41,611 nucleotides of DNA, taken from Myxococcales bacterium (lineage in GTDB: Bacteria > Myxococcota_A > UBA9160 > SMWR01). The stretch is taken from NCBI GenBank assembly GCA_022561775.1, contig JADFQO010000025.1, positions 1 through 41,611 of the forward strand, written 5' to 3'. Below are positions 16,318 to 24,558 of this stretch, piece by piece. The notes beneath the pieces are model-generated. The model was given only the letters and a program-made list of their open reading frames with translations, was not told the DNA's origin and searched no databases. A program made the position numbers and the translations under genes. How positions within the stretch are numbered: position 1 is the stretch's first letter; each line of letters starts with the position of its first letter.

Positions 16318-16365
16318 CCACTTTGTACCACTTTTCCCCACCACGGGACACAGGTAAACCACTTT
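16318..16365 (-). promoter_or_regulatory. MraZ operator: AAAGTGG repeats upstream of mraZ
   Basis: On the minus strand, reading toward mraZ, AAAGTGG occurs at 16365-16359, 16334-16328 and 16324-16318, and a shorter GTGG at 16344-16341. The two boxes nearest the gene are separated by exactly three bases (10-bp period), and the distal one is 31 bp further, about three helical turns, so the three full boxes lie on one DNA face. Published MraZ sites in Mycoplasma (AAAGTGK with 3-base spacers) and in E. coli (10-bp-period TGGG repeats) have this arrangement. The site lies 38-85 bases before the mraZ ATG. Confidence 0.8.
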
Positions 16366-16512
16366 AATTCAACACGCAAGGGTTTCCGCAACTGCCCGAT
16401 CGAAATGGGCAGTTCGTACAAGATGTCGTGGTCCACGCGTCCATTAGCTACAAGAAACGCGCTCACTTTCGCCTTAGAACCGCGTCTTAGGATGGTCTCG
16501 AGGTTCGAAAAA

Positions 16513-17547
16513 TTAGCGGTGGTGAGCGCGTGAAACCTGCTCGATGACGGTGTCGAGCACCGTTCCAGACAAAACAGGAGCCTTTTTGGGGATTTCCGGG
16601 GAATCTTCGCGCGTGATCACGTCGAGGACGGCATTCACGCCGTCCTGCAAGCCGGAAGCCGCATATCCGCCTTCGAGGACGAACACAATGCGACCTCCGC
16701 AGAGGTCGTCGGCGAGTGCGCGCGCGATCCCGGCCATGTCCCGGTAGCCCTCGCGCGTCACGTTCATCGCGGCGAGGGGATCGTCCCGATGGGCGTCGAA
16801 TCCACAGGAGATCAGGATCACTTCCGGTCGGAACGACCGCGCGGCCGGTGCGATCAGACGCTCCATCACGCCGACGTACTCGCGATCACCGCAACCGGCC
16901 GGAAGCGGAACGTTGAGCGTGAATCCCTCACCTCGGTCGACGCCGATTTCGTCGACGGCGCCGGTTCCCGGGTAGAAGGGGAATTGGTGGGTAGACGCGT
17001 AGAGGACCGACGGATCGCTTTCAAAAACGTGTTGCGTGCCATTGCCATGGTGAACATCCCAATCGAGAATCATGATCCGATCGACGGATTCTTGTTCCTG
17101 GAGGGCGCGCGCCGCGATCGCGACGTTGTTGAACAGGCAAAACCCCATCGCGCGATCGCTCTCGGCGTGGTGGCCCGGCGGTCGAACAGCCGCGAGACCG
17201 CTATCCAGCTCGCCTCGCGCCACGCGAAGCGCGAGTTCGGTGGTGCCGCCGGCGGCCAGCAGTGCCACCTCGAAGCTCTCGGCAGAAACGTAGGTGTCCG
17301 GGTCGAGTTGGGCGGGCGCGCGCCGGCTGGCCTCGGCGATCCGATCGAAGTGTTCGCGGCTGTGCACGCGGAGGATCTCATCGGGTGTAGCGGCGCGTGG
17401 CGCAAATCGGGTCAGCGGCTCGCCGCGGGCATCGATCGCGGCCCCGACCGCGGAGATCCGTTCGGGGCGCTCCGGATGGCCGGCGGGACCGCGGTGGTCG
17501 AGGAAGCGCTTGTCCTCGACAACTGCTGTCTTCCGCTTGGCGAGCAT
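16513..17547 (-). CDS. Histone deacetylase-family (class II-like) zinc deacetylase
   Basis: Member of the arginase/deacetylase superfamily that includes acetylpolyamine amidohydrolases and AcuC. The N-terminus has GPAGHPERPERI; the core shows RPPGHHAESDRAMGFCLFNN with the tandem catalytic histidines, DWDVHHGNGTQ and GFDAHRDDPLA with the zinc ligands, and FVLEGGYAASGL near the C-terminus. 344 residues. All key residues are present, so it should be active; the natural substrate (acetylpolyamine, acetyl-lysine or a short-chain amide) cannot be read from the sequence. It is divergent from the SDR gene at 17556 and 230 bases upstream of mraZ on the same strand. Confidence 0.93.
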   Translation of the reverse strand: MLAKRKTAVVEDKRFLDHRGPAGHPERPERISAVGAAIDARGEPLTRFAPRAATPDEILRVHSREHFDRIAEASRRAPAQLDPDTYVSAESFEVALLAAGGTTELALRVARGELDSGLAAVRPPGHHAESDRAMGFCLFNNVAIAARALQEQESVDRIMILDWDVHHGNGTQHVFESDPSVLYASTHQFPFYPGTGAVDEIGVDRGEGFTLNVPLPAGCGDREYVGVMERLIAPAARSFRPEVILISCGFDAHRDDPLAAMNVTREGYRDMAGIARALADDLCGGRIVFVLEGGYAASGLQDGVNAVLDVITREDSPEIPKKAPVLSGTVLDTVIEQVSRAHHR

Positions 17548-17555
17548 CGCGCAGC

Positions 17556-18596
17556 ATGGTATCTGAGGGTTCGGAAGGCAGCGAGGCGCGACTTTGCGAA
17601 CTCACTGCATCGCCTCCCCGAGGACCGTTGAATTCACCTGGCGTCATCGCAATCACCGGGCTTGGCTCCTATCTGGGGCGTTCGCTCGTCAGGCGGCTGC
17701 TGCAGCGGTCGCCCAACATTCGAATCGTCGGTCTGGATTGCCGCCGCCCCTTCCGGCTCGATCCGCTCGTGCGTTTCCACACCGTCGATCTGACCGAGCC
17801 GACAGCCGACAGCCGCGTCGCCGAGGTGCTCGCCGAGGAGCGAGCCGAGGCTGTGGTCCACACGGCGTTCCGATCCGAACCGACCCCGAATCTCGAGATG
17901 GACCACGAACTCGAGACGATCGGAAGCCTCCACGTGATGAACGCCTGCGCAGCCGCCAAGGTCAAGCGACTGGTCGTCGCATCGAGCACGATGCTCTACG
18001 GCCCCTGGCCGGACAACCCGAATTTCTTGACCGAACAGCATCCGCTGCGCGGACATCCCGGCTCGCACTCGGTCTCGAACCGGGTTCAGGTCGAGTCGTT
18101 GCTCGCGCAGTGGCGCGCGCATCATCCCGACACCGAAGTGACTGTGTTGCGATTCTGTTGGATCTTCGGGCCCACCTACTGGGATCACGTGGCGCGTTAT
18201 TTTTCACGGATTCTCGTCCCCAAGTTGATGGGGTACGACCCCTTGATGCAGTTTGTCCACGAAGAAGACGGTGTTCACGCGCTTGAAACCGCGACGCTCC
18301 ATCAACACCCTGGTGTGTTCAACGTCGTCGGTCGGGGCGTACTACCCCTGTCCACGATTCTTCGCATCGCCGGCAAGCGCATTCTCTCGATGCCGTCCCC
18401 GATCCTCTACCGGATGGCCTACTACCCGTCCCAGGGGCAGACTGGAGATCCGCCCGAGGGTTTTTACGACTACCTGCGCTACCTCTGGGTGGCCGATGGG
18501 CAGCGGGGCTGGAATGCCTTCGGCGAGCCGGTCTATACCACTCGCGAAGCCTGGATGTCGTTCGTCTCCACCAGGCGCATGAGGCGCTACCGGTGA
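17556..18596 (+). CDS. NAD-dependent epimerase/SDR-family protein with altered active site
   Basis: Extended short-chain dehydrogenase/reductase. The nucleotide-binding TGLGSYLG loop lies near residue 33 of the ATG form, followed by GLDCRRPF, a VVHTAF strand and the ASSTMLYGP segment with the catalytic Ser position. Where a Tyr-x3-Lys pair is expected (GSHSVSNRVQVESLL) I see Ser and Arg, so normal redox or epimerase catalysis is doubtful. The start could be the ATG at 17556 or the TTG at 17628, which is preceded by GAGGACC and gives a more typical N-terminus. A plsC-like gene follows after 13 bases, so they are probably one transcript; this suggests a lipid or envelope role (inference). Confidence 0.8.
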   Translation: MVSEGSEGSEARLCELTASPPRGPLNSPGVIAITGLGSYLGRSLVRRLLQRSPNIRIVGLDCRRPFRLDPLVRFHTVDLTEPTADSRVAEVLAEERAEAVVHTAFRSEPTPNLEMDHELETIGSLHVMNACAAAKVKRLVVASSTMLYGPWPDNPNFLTEQHPLRGHPGSHSVSNRVQVESLLAQWRAHHPDTEVTVLRFCWIFGPTYWDHVARYFSRILVPKLMGYDPLMQFVHEEDGVHALETATLHQHPGVFNVVGRGVLPLSTILRIAGKRILSMPSPILYRMAYYPSQGQTGDPPEGFYDYLRYLWVADGQRGWNAFGEPVYTTREAWMSFVSTRRMRRYR

Positions 18597-18609
18597 CGGG
18601 GAGGGTGCG

Positions 18610-19593
18610 GTGAACGACGGGACCGATCTAGAAACGCCGATCGACGCCGAGCGGCCCGACGTGCTGAGCGCTGATCTTCGAGAAGCGCTCGACGGACTTC
18701 GCGGAGAAATTCGGACCCGTTTTCCCGCGCGACAGCGGGCTCCCGTCGAGAAGGTCGACTGGATGGCACTCATCCGGAAGATCCAACGTCGTGTGAGCAC
18801 GCTGGGAATGAGCGAGCGCTCCGGAGAAGTCGATGAGTTCGGTATGGACGAAATCGTGTTGCGCCGGACGCGCCCCGTGCTCGAGCTTCTCTACGAACAC
18901 TACTGGCGAATCGAGCTCCATGGAATCGATCAGGTTCCCGACGCCGGTCCGTGTCTGTTCGTCGCCAATCGCTCGGGACTTCTGCCCTATGACGGATTGA
19001 TGGTTTCCCACGCCATCTGGCGGATGCGTTCGAAGCTGCGGCCGCGGTTCATGGTCGCCGACTGGCTGATCACACTTCCGTTTGTGCAGCCTTACCTCGC
19101 GCGGCTGGGCGGTGTGCGGTCGTGCCGAGAGAACGCGGAGCGATTGATTCGCTCCGGGGAGGCCATTCTGGTCTTTCCCGAGGGACAGAAGGGCGCCGCG
19201 AAGGTCTTTCGCGAACGCTATCGGCTCAAGCGCTTTGGCCGGGGCGGTGTGGTGCGCGTGGCTCTCGAGACGCGGGTTCCAATTATTCCGATCGGCATCG
19301 TCGGCGCGGAAGAGGCCCATCCGATTCTGTTCAAATGGGACACTCCAGCGCGAGTGGTGGGATTGCCGTTCCTTCCGGTCACCCCGACGTTTCCGCTGCT
19401 CGGCCCGCTCGGACTCCTGCCGCTGCCGACCAAGTGGGTGATCCGAATCGGCGAGCCGATCTCGATCGATCACCTGGCGCCCGACGCCGCCTCGGATGAA
19501 TTGCTGATCTCGAGAATGAACGAGGAGCTTCGCTCGCAGATCCAGGTCTTGATCGACACGGGACTGAGCGACCGCAGTTCGGTCTGGGATTGA
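18610..19593 (+). CDS. Lysophospholipid acyltransferase-like (PlsC superfamily) protein, His motif altered
   Basis: A 327-residue protein with a PlsC-like core from ~100 to 300. It shows GPCLFVANRSGLLPYDG (116-129), the GGVRSCRENAERLIRSGEAILVFPEGQKGA block (catalytic-domain motif III, FPEG), and IIPIGIVGAEEAHP (motif IV). At residue 121, where relatives carry His in NHSG, this protein has Arg (codon CGC at 18970-18972). The His starts the catalytic H-x-D motif, so activity may be lost or changed. It is preceded by ~90 residues of a charged N-terminal extension and is linked to the upstream SDR gene. Confidence 0.85.
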   Translation: MNDGTDLETPIDAERPDVLSADLREALDGLRGEIRTRFPARQRAPVEKVDWMALIRKIQRRVSTLGMSERSGEVDEFGMDEIVLRRTRPVLELLYEHYWRIELHGIDQVPDAGPCLFVANRSGLLPYDGLMVSHAIWRMRSKLRPRFMVADWLITLPFVQPYLARLGGVRSCRENAERLIRSGEAILVFPEGQKGAAKVFRERYRLKRFGRGGVVRVALETRVPIIPIGIVGAEEAHPILFKWDTPARVVGLPFLPVTPTFPLLGPLGLLPLPTKWVIRIGEPISIDHLAPDAASDELLISRMNEELRSQIQVLIDTGLSDRSSVWD

Positions 19594-19608
19594 AGCGGCG
19601 GTCGCGCG

Positions 19609-20262
19609 TTAGTGGATCTCGTCGCCGCCTTTGTCGCGGGGTTTGTCACCGGACTTGTCGCGGAGTTTGTCGCGGGGCTTGCCGCCGGACTTGTCGCGGG
19701 GCTTGCCGCCGGACTTGTCGCTGGCGGCGGCCTTGCTGGCTTCGGCGTGCTGCAGGGATTCGACGGCTTTGGCCACTCGCTGTAGGTTTGCGTTGAGGGC
19801 TTCGATGTCTTCGCGGCGTGGCAGGTCGAGCACCTTGAAGACGCGCTCCATCGCGCCTTGTACGATGCGGTCGAAGTCCGGCGTGGCGACCGCGATCCAG
19901 TCGCCGAGTCTGTTGGCGTCGTGCTCCCGGTTCTTGATGATTCGCCGTAGGTTGTTCTGCAGTTCTCCAATTCCCTCGCTGGCGTCGCCAACGCCCCGGC
20001 GAAGCGCGCCGTAGAGCGCGTCGCCACCACGTGAGATCATCTCAGACAACAGGGTCCGCGACACGGTGCTGTTGGAGCGTTCGTGGTCTACCAGGATCTG
20101 TGACAGCGCGACGTTGGTGATGTCTTCGCCGGTTTCGTTGTCGATGACGCGGACGTCTTCACCGGTCTCGATCAACTCCGCGATGCCCTTGAGCGTGATA
20201 TAGCGGCTGGCCTTGGTGTTGTAGAGCTTTCGGTTTGCGTAGCGTTTGATCAACACGCTCAT
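19609..20262 (-). CDS. phaR: PhaR-type polyhydroxyalkanoate synthesis regulator
   Basis: The N-terminal ~60 residues (MSVLIKRYANRKLYNTKAS and then YITLKGIAELI, VIDNETGEDITNVALSQIL) are the PHB/PHA accumulation regulator DNA-binding domain. PhaR binds DNA and PHA granules and represses phasin genes in characterised bacteria. The middle (~70-160) is helical. The last ~45 residues are a low-complexity, Lys/Asp/Gly-rich tail built from KSGGKPRD-type repeats, unusual for the family and probably disordered. Whether this organism makes PHA cannot be seen here, as no phaC is in the window. It may be the last gene of the ArsA-like minus-strand group. Confidence 0.88.
   Translation of the reverse strand: MSVLIKRYANRKLYNTKASRYITLKGIAELIETGEDVRVIDNETGEDITNVALSQILVDHERSNSTVSRTLLSEMISRGGDALYGALRRGVGDASEGIGELQNNLRRIIKNREHDANRLGDWIAVATPDFDRIVQGAMERVFKVLDLPRREDIEALNANLQRVAKAVESLQHAEASKAAASDKSGGKPRDKSGGKPRDKLRDKSGDKPRDKGGDEIH
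19630..19722 (-). repeat. 24-bp tandem repeats coding the PhaR tail
   Basis: A 24-base unit (plus-strand form starts gccgccggacttgtcgcggg) occurs perfectly at 19681-19704, begins again at 19705, and decays to imperfect 12-to-24-base copies toward 19630. Translated on the minus strand it gives the octapeptide KSGGKPRD and variants. Such repeats expand and contract by slippage. Confidence 0.85.
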
Positions 20263-20365
20263 CGCGGATTCCTCGCATTGCAGCGTCGGGAGCTCCGGTT
20301 CTGTATTTCGCCAAGATACGTTAGCCCAGCTCGTCTTTGGAGAACCGTTCTCGTCAAATCGCGGG

Positions 20366-20896
20366 TCATCCCTCGACCGTTACGCGTTGCACACGCGGCC
20401 GTTTGCGCCGCTTGGAAATCGAGCGCCCCGCCTTGCGTGTGGCGGGCACCGAGGCCTCTCCGCTCCCGCTCGCGTCGGATTCGCGACGGATTCCGAACTC
20501 CCACAGCAGTTCGCGAAGTCCGAGAAATGCGCGCAACACCGCGCGCGCTTCGGGGTCGGTTTCGGCGCGCGCCTCCCAACGCGCGATTTCGGCATCGAGT
20601 GCTTCGGCGATCGAGCGGAGCAGGGCAGCGGCTTCACCCGTCGCCGCGCCGCCGCGAAATTCCGCGCGGAGTCCCTCGAGAATTCGCGCGATCGGGCCCA
20701 GCAGGGTGTTGCTTGCGGCCGCTTCCCCGCTCAACGCCAACGACGATGCGTCGAGCAGTGCGCAAACCGCTGCGAGCGCTTCGGCGATCGCCGAGTAGGC
20801 GTGCTTCCGCGCGCAGGTGACGGCTTCGGCTGCGCTAACCGGGGGCGCCGCGTCGCCCTGCCGCGTCCGGCCTCTAGAGCGATCGTTCGTCGGCAC
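20366..20896 (-). CDS. Helical basic-tailed protein of unknown function
   Basis: A 176-residue protein starting at GTG 20896, two bases after the upstream ArsA-like stop codon; the end of that gene supplies GGAAGGAGG as its ribosome site. The body is Ala/Leu/Glu-rich and predicted all-helical, with a well-formed ARAVLRAFLGLRELLWEFGI segment, and the end is strongly basic (RKAGRSISKRRKRPRVQRV). I do not recognise a family. Tight coupling to the ArsA pair suggests a joint function, perhaps as a membrane- or granule-associated partner; this is inference only. Confidence 0.7.
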   Translation of the reverse strand: MPTNDRSRGRTRQGDAAPPVSAAEAVTCARKHAYSAIAEALAAVCALLDASSLALSGEAAASNTLLGPIARILEGLRAEFRGGAATGEAAALLRSIAEALDAEIARWEARAETDPEARAVLRAFLGLRELLWEFGIRRESDASGSGEASVPATRKAGRSISKRRKRPRVQRVTVEG

Positions 20897-20897
20897 G

Positions 20898-22088
20898 CTA
20901 CGGCTCCTCCTTCCCCGCGATCCGATCCGCAACACGCCCCAGGCCCGAGAGGTCGTGAACGTCTCTTTCGAACTCCGGTACACGGCCCCAGAAACGACCC
21001 TGTGCTTCGATTCTCTCGCGCAGGGGCTGGGCGGATCGCGCGTCGGCTCGTACCCACTCAGCGTATCTCGTCGCCGCTTTCACCGCCGCTTCGGCGGCGA
21101 GCTGCGCGGGATAGTCGGTGCCCTCGCTGGCCCGAAGTGCATCCCGCAGCGCCTCGATGTCGGCAGCTGGCTGCGCATCGCCTCCGGGCGGGAAGCCCTC
21201 CGAAGGCCAGAGCCGGATTCGGTTCACCAGCACTCCCGCGAGCGAGACGCCGTAGCTCTCGAGGCGGTCGAGGAAGTCGCTGGCGCGCCGCGCGGATTCC
21301 CCGCCGGGACCCGATACCAGAACGAAGGTGGACTCGGGACCGAGCAGCAGGGATCGCACGCGGTGGGCTCGGTCGCGAAAGCCGTCGGCCATGGCGTCGA
21401 ACGCGATCAGGAACTCGGAGAGATCCTCGAGAAAGCCGATGCCCGTGATGCGCTCGAGGACCTGGAGCACCCACTGCGTGCCACGATGGAACAGGCGGAA
21501 GCCGAAGCGGCCCGCCGCGAAAGCGGGGTGAATGAGCATCTTCACCAGCCGGCTGTCGAGGAATTCGAGCAGGCGCTGGGGCGCTTCAAGAAAGTCGAGA
21601 GCGTGTTGTGCCGGTGGCGTGTCGACGACGATCAGGTCGAACGCGCCGCTTTCGTGCAACTCGAAGACCTTTTCCATCGCGGAGTATTCGACGCTGCCCG
21701 CGAGGGCATTGCTGACGTGCTGGTAGATGGAATTTTCGAAAACCCGATCGCGCACCTCTTCGCTCTCCGCAAAGCGCTCGACGAGATCGTCGAAAGTGCG
21801 CTTCATGTCGAGCATCATCGCCGATAGATTGCCCCGCCGCGGGACGCCGAGCGCGTCGAGGGTTTCGCGAGGGATCGCCTGGGGGCGGTTTCCAAGGGAT
21901 TCGACACCCAACGCATCCGCGAGTCTGCGCGCTGGATCGATCGTGAGCACCAGCGCCTTGCGGCCTCGCCGCGCCGCCTCCAATGCGAGAGCTGCGGCCA
22001 CGGTCGTCTTGCCCGCACCTCCACAGCCCACGCATACGATGACCTCCCGGTCCGCGAGCATGGCGTCGAGTTTCGCGTCTGGCTTCAT
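20898..22088 (-). CDS. ArsA/Get3-family ATPase, first of a pair
   Basis: SIMIBI-class P-loop ATPase of 396 residues. A-loop CGGAGKTTVAAALAL at ~20-34, LTIDPARRLADALG at ~48 (the DPA switch of the ArsA family), and VDTPPAQHALDFLEAP near 153. That last form, rather than the DTAPTGHT of arsenite pumps, is shared with the paired ArsA-like ATPases of actinobacteria (Rv3679/Rv3680 type). No arsenite-binding Cys pattern or arsB neighbour is seen, so arsenic transport is unlikely. It overlaps the second ATPase by four bases, which supports a heteromeric complex. Confidence 0.88.
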   Translation of the reverse strand: MKPDAKLDAMLADREVIVCVGCGGAGKTTVAAALALEAARRGRKALVLTIDPARRLADALGVESLGNRPQAIPRETLDALGVPRRGNLSAMMLDMKRTFDDLVERFAESEEVRDRVFENSIYQHVSNALAGSVEYSAMEKVFELHESGAFDLIVVDTPPAQHALDFLEAPQRLLEFLDSRLVKMLIHPAFAAGRFGFRLFHRGTQWVLQVLERITGIGFLEDLSEFLIAFDAMADGFRDRAHRVRSLLLGPESTFVLVSGPGGESARRASDFLDRLESYGVSLAGVLVNRIRLWPSEGFPPGGDAQPAADIEALRDALRASEGTDYPAQLAAEAAVKAATRYAEWVRADARSAQPLRERIEAQGRFWGRVPEFERDVHDLSGLGRVADRIAGKEEP

Positions 22089-23068
22089 TTGAGAAAGACC
22101 GGCTTTGCGAGCAGCGCGCTCGCCAGCGACGAGATCTGATCCGGGCCCTGGATGCCTTCCGGGAGTCGCGGGAGTTCGACGATCGGCAGCCCCGTCGTGT
22201 GTTGAATCTCGGCCGTAAAGCGGCGATTGAGTTCGTGCCGCGATCGGAGGTGGTGCGCGCAGCGGGCCAGTACGCGAGGGGGCGGCAGCGCTCCGAGCTC
22301 GAGATCGCCGTCGAGTCGAGCGAGCGCTTCGTCGAGATCCCGGATCGCATCGGGGAAGGGCGGTCCGACCACCGCATTGACGATCACGCGGTCGATCGAG
22401 ATTCCGATCTCATTGCGAACGCGGTCCGTCAATTCGGCGATTTCACGAGCGGGAAGTTCCTCGGCGAGCGCCACCGGAAGCACGAGCGTCTGGTCTGAGT
22501 CCTCGAGCATGCGCTCGACGCGCTGCGCGTGCGCGCGAAGCGGGCCGGCCCGAACCGCCGATACGACCACGCGCGGAACGTCGAGAAACGCGACACCGTG
22601 CCCGGTGGCCGGTGCGTCCACGACGATGAGGTCGAATCGGCGACCTGGGGGGTCTTCGGAGTCGAGCTGGGCGAGGTGCCAGATCTTTCCGAGCGTGATC
22701 AGCTCGCGCCATCCGGGGGCCGCGGTCATGAGCTGGCGAAAGGCCCTGTTGCGCACCACGGCGTCCACGATCGCGCGAACCCCGAGTTGCAGGCCGAGAT
22801 ACTCCGCGAGCGCCTCGAAGGGTTCGATCCGCATGGCTCGAAGGCCGGGGAGGATCGCGCAGCCCGCATAGCCCGCCCGCGGCGCGCGCGGGTCCAGCAG
22901 GCGTGGAATCTGCTCGTCGGGGCCCATTTCGGCGACCAGGACCCGGAGGCCCGCCCGGGCGCCGGCCAACGCGAGCGCGGCGGAAACCGTCGTCTTCCCG
23001 GTTCCCCCCTTTCCGGTGACGATCACGAGCCGGTTCTCCAGAAGGGACCGCTGGGCGCCTGCGGCCAA
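22085..23068 (-). CDS. ArsA/Get3-family ATPase, second of a pair
   Basis: A 327-residue partner to the preceding ATPase. Its A-loop is TGKGGTGKTTVSAALALAGA at ~18-37, with VDAPATGHGVAFLDVPR near 152 as switch II. The DPA switch of its neighbour is here AEMGPDEQIPRLLD, a divergent switch I. Length and motif divergence match the second subunit of actinobacterial ArsA-like pairs. It is the first gene of the minus-strand group (ArsA, ArsA, helical protein, PhaR) and is divergent from the zinc-ribbon gene at 23236. Confidence 0.88.
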   Translation of the reverse strand: MAAGAQRSLLENRLVIVTGKGGTGKTTVSAALALAGARAGLRVLVAEMGPDEQIPRLLDPRAPRAGYAGCAILPGLRAMRIEPFEALAEYLGLQLGVRAIVDAVVRNRAFRQLMTAAPGWRELITLGKIWHLAQLDSEDPPGRRFDLIVVDAPATGHGVAFLDVPRVVVSAVRAGPLRAHAQRVERMLEDSDQTLVLPVALAEELPAREIAELTDRVRNEIGISIDRVIVNAVVGPPFPDAIRDLDEALARLDGDLELGALPPPRVLARCAHHLRSRHELNRRFTAEIQHTTGLPIVELPRLPEGIQGPDQISSLASALLAKPVFLK

Positions 23069-23235
23069 GAAGGGCCTCCGAGAGCGTTAATCTGCCGTTC
23101 GGTGGCCTCGCAGATCTCAAGCGAGGCCCGCCCGCCTCCGAAACGAATGAAACGGGTCGGAATCGGGAAAGCCCCCCAAGCATAGCCGGGGCGGCCCGAT
23201 CTGCGCGGCCGGGAATCGGAAGGGGGTCGATCTCC

Positions 23236-24555
23236 GTGTTTGTCACCTGCGGAAAGTGCAACGCCGAGTACGAGCTGGACGACGCCAAGATCCCGGCGGG
23301 TGGCGCGCGCTTGCGCTGCACGAATTGCGATCACTCGTTCGTGATCGCTCCTCCCGAGGCAAGCGACCCGCAGAGCGCCGACGATCTCGCTCATGACGCG
23401 CTCTCGACCGAAGCTCCAGCCGGAGCCGATCCGGATCCCGAGGAAGAAGCGGCGCCGGAAGAGGATTTCGATCCCGACGAGGAAAGCGATTGGGAGTTCA
23501 ACGAGGAGATCCATTTCTCCGAGCCTGAAGCAGACGAGGAGATCGGATTCTCCAAGCCTGAAGCAAACGAGGAGATTGGATTCTCCGAGCCCGAAGCAAA
23601 CGAGGAGATTGGATTCGCCGAGCCTGAAGAGGGCGGGGACGAGACCGAGCCCGCCTTCGATCAGAGCGGCGACTGGAGCGACTTCTCCACGGCTGAGGAC
23701 GTGGCCGACGAACTGCCCCAGTCCAGTGTTCCCGTCGAGGCCGGCGCCGCGGCGGGCGCCGACGATCTGTTCGGCGAGATCGGCGTCGCCGATTCGCGGC
23801 TGGGTGAATCGACGGGCGATTCGGCATCCGGATCGGAATTTTCGAGTGAGGGTGTCGACCGCGGCGAACCGGCCGCGATCGCCGGATCCGCTGGGGACAG
23901 CGCCGCCGATGGCAGCGATTCATTCGCCGATCTCTCGGATTTGGGCCTCGGCGACAAACCAGCCGAAGCCGATGCGCCGGCCGCCGTCGCGCGCTCCGGC
24001 GCGCGCGCTGAACCCCAAGTGGAGATCGCCGTCGCGATGGCCCACGATTCGCCGACAACCATACGCTGGACCGATCGGATCTTGGCGATCGTGGGCTGGG
24101 GAGCTGTCTCGCTGATGATGATCATCGCGCTCGTCGGTGGTCTCGCGCCGAATTGGAGCGACGCGCGCGCGACGGCGGGAAGCTGGAGCGGCGCTGGATT
24201 CGAGGCCGACCAGATCGTCGGCCGCTGGGTGGACAACGCGGTTGCGGGTTCGATCTACGTGGTTTCGGGTCGGATCCGCCTCGCGCCGGGTTCCGATCGG
24301 ACCTCGCGGAAGACTCTCGGAATTCGGCTGATCGACGCGACGGGCCGGGAGATCGATCGGGCTCCGATCCCGCTGGCCCCCACGGTTCCCGAGCGCATCC
24401 TGCGCGAATCCAGTCCCAGCGAACTCGACGCCTTCCAGGCGCGCCGCGCCGGTCGGATCACTGCGGCGGGCGAACGCTGGGTTTCCTTCGAGGCCGTGCT
24501 GACCGATCTACCCCGATCTGCGGACCGCTTCGAACTCCAAGGGCTGGACCGCTAG
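23236..24555 (+). CDS. MJ0042-type zinc-ribbon protein with one membrane helix and C-terminal DUF3426-like domain
   Basis: The GTG start (GGAAGGGGG upstream) opens VFVTCGKCNAEYELDDAKIP and GARLRCTNCDHSF, an MJ0042-like zinc ribbon with two C-x-x-C knuckles. A long acidic, low-complexity region (~50-270) contains four 11-residue repeats. One membrane helix is at ~287-305, and a folded extracytoplasmic domain of ~120 residues follows (GSIYVVSGRIRL, EIDRAPIPLAPTVPERIL), resembling DUF3426. The cytoplasmic zinc-ribbon with a long acidic linker is common in deltaproteobacterial genomes, without a settled function. Confidence 0.85.
   Translation: MFVTCGKCNAEYELDDAKIPAGGARLRCTNCDHSFVIAPPEASDPQSADDLAHDALSTEAPAGADPDPEEEAAPEEDFDPDEESDWEFNEEIHFSEPEADEEIGFSKPEANEEIGFSEPEANEEIGFAEPEEGGDETEPAFDQSGDWSDFSTAEDVADELPQSSVPVEAGAAAGADDLFGEIGVADSRLGESTGDSASGSEFSSEGVDRGEPAAIAGSAGDSAADGSDSFADLSDLGLGDKPAEADAPAAVARSGARAEPQVEIAVAMAHDSPTTIRWTDRILAIVGWGAVSLMMIIALVGGLAPNWSDARATAGSWSGAGFEADQIVGRWVDNAVAGSIYVVSGRIRLAPGSDRTSRKTLGIRLIDATGREIDRAPIPLAPTVPERILRESSPSELDAFQARRAGRITAAGERWVSFEAVLTDLPRSADRFELQGLDR
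23503..23634 (+). repeat. Four 33-bp tandem repeats in the zinc-ribbon gene
   Basis: Units at 23503-23535, 23536-23568, 23569-23601 and 23602-23634 each encode an 11-residue block of the form EEIGFSEPEAN. The third copy is nearly identical to the second and fourth at the DNA level, so expansion was recent. Confidence 0.9.
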
Positions 24556-24558
24556 CGG

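Noticed and set aside
20898-23068. Arsenite export (ArsA) function for the ATPase pair
   Set aside because: No arsB, arsR, arsC or metal-binding Cys pattern; the DTPPAQHALDFL form matches non-arsenic paired ATPases.
23503-23634. CRISPR-like array
   Set aside because: Repeats are tandem without spacers and are in frame with a coding sequence. No CRISPR array is seen anywhere in the window.
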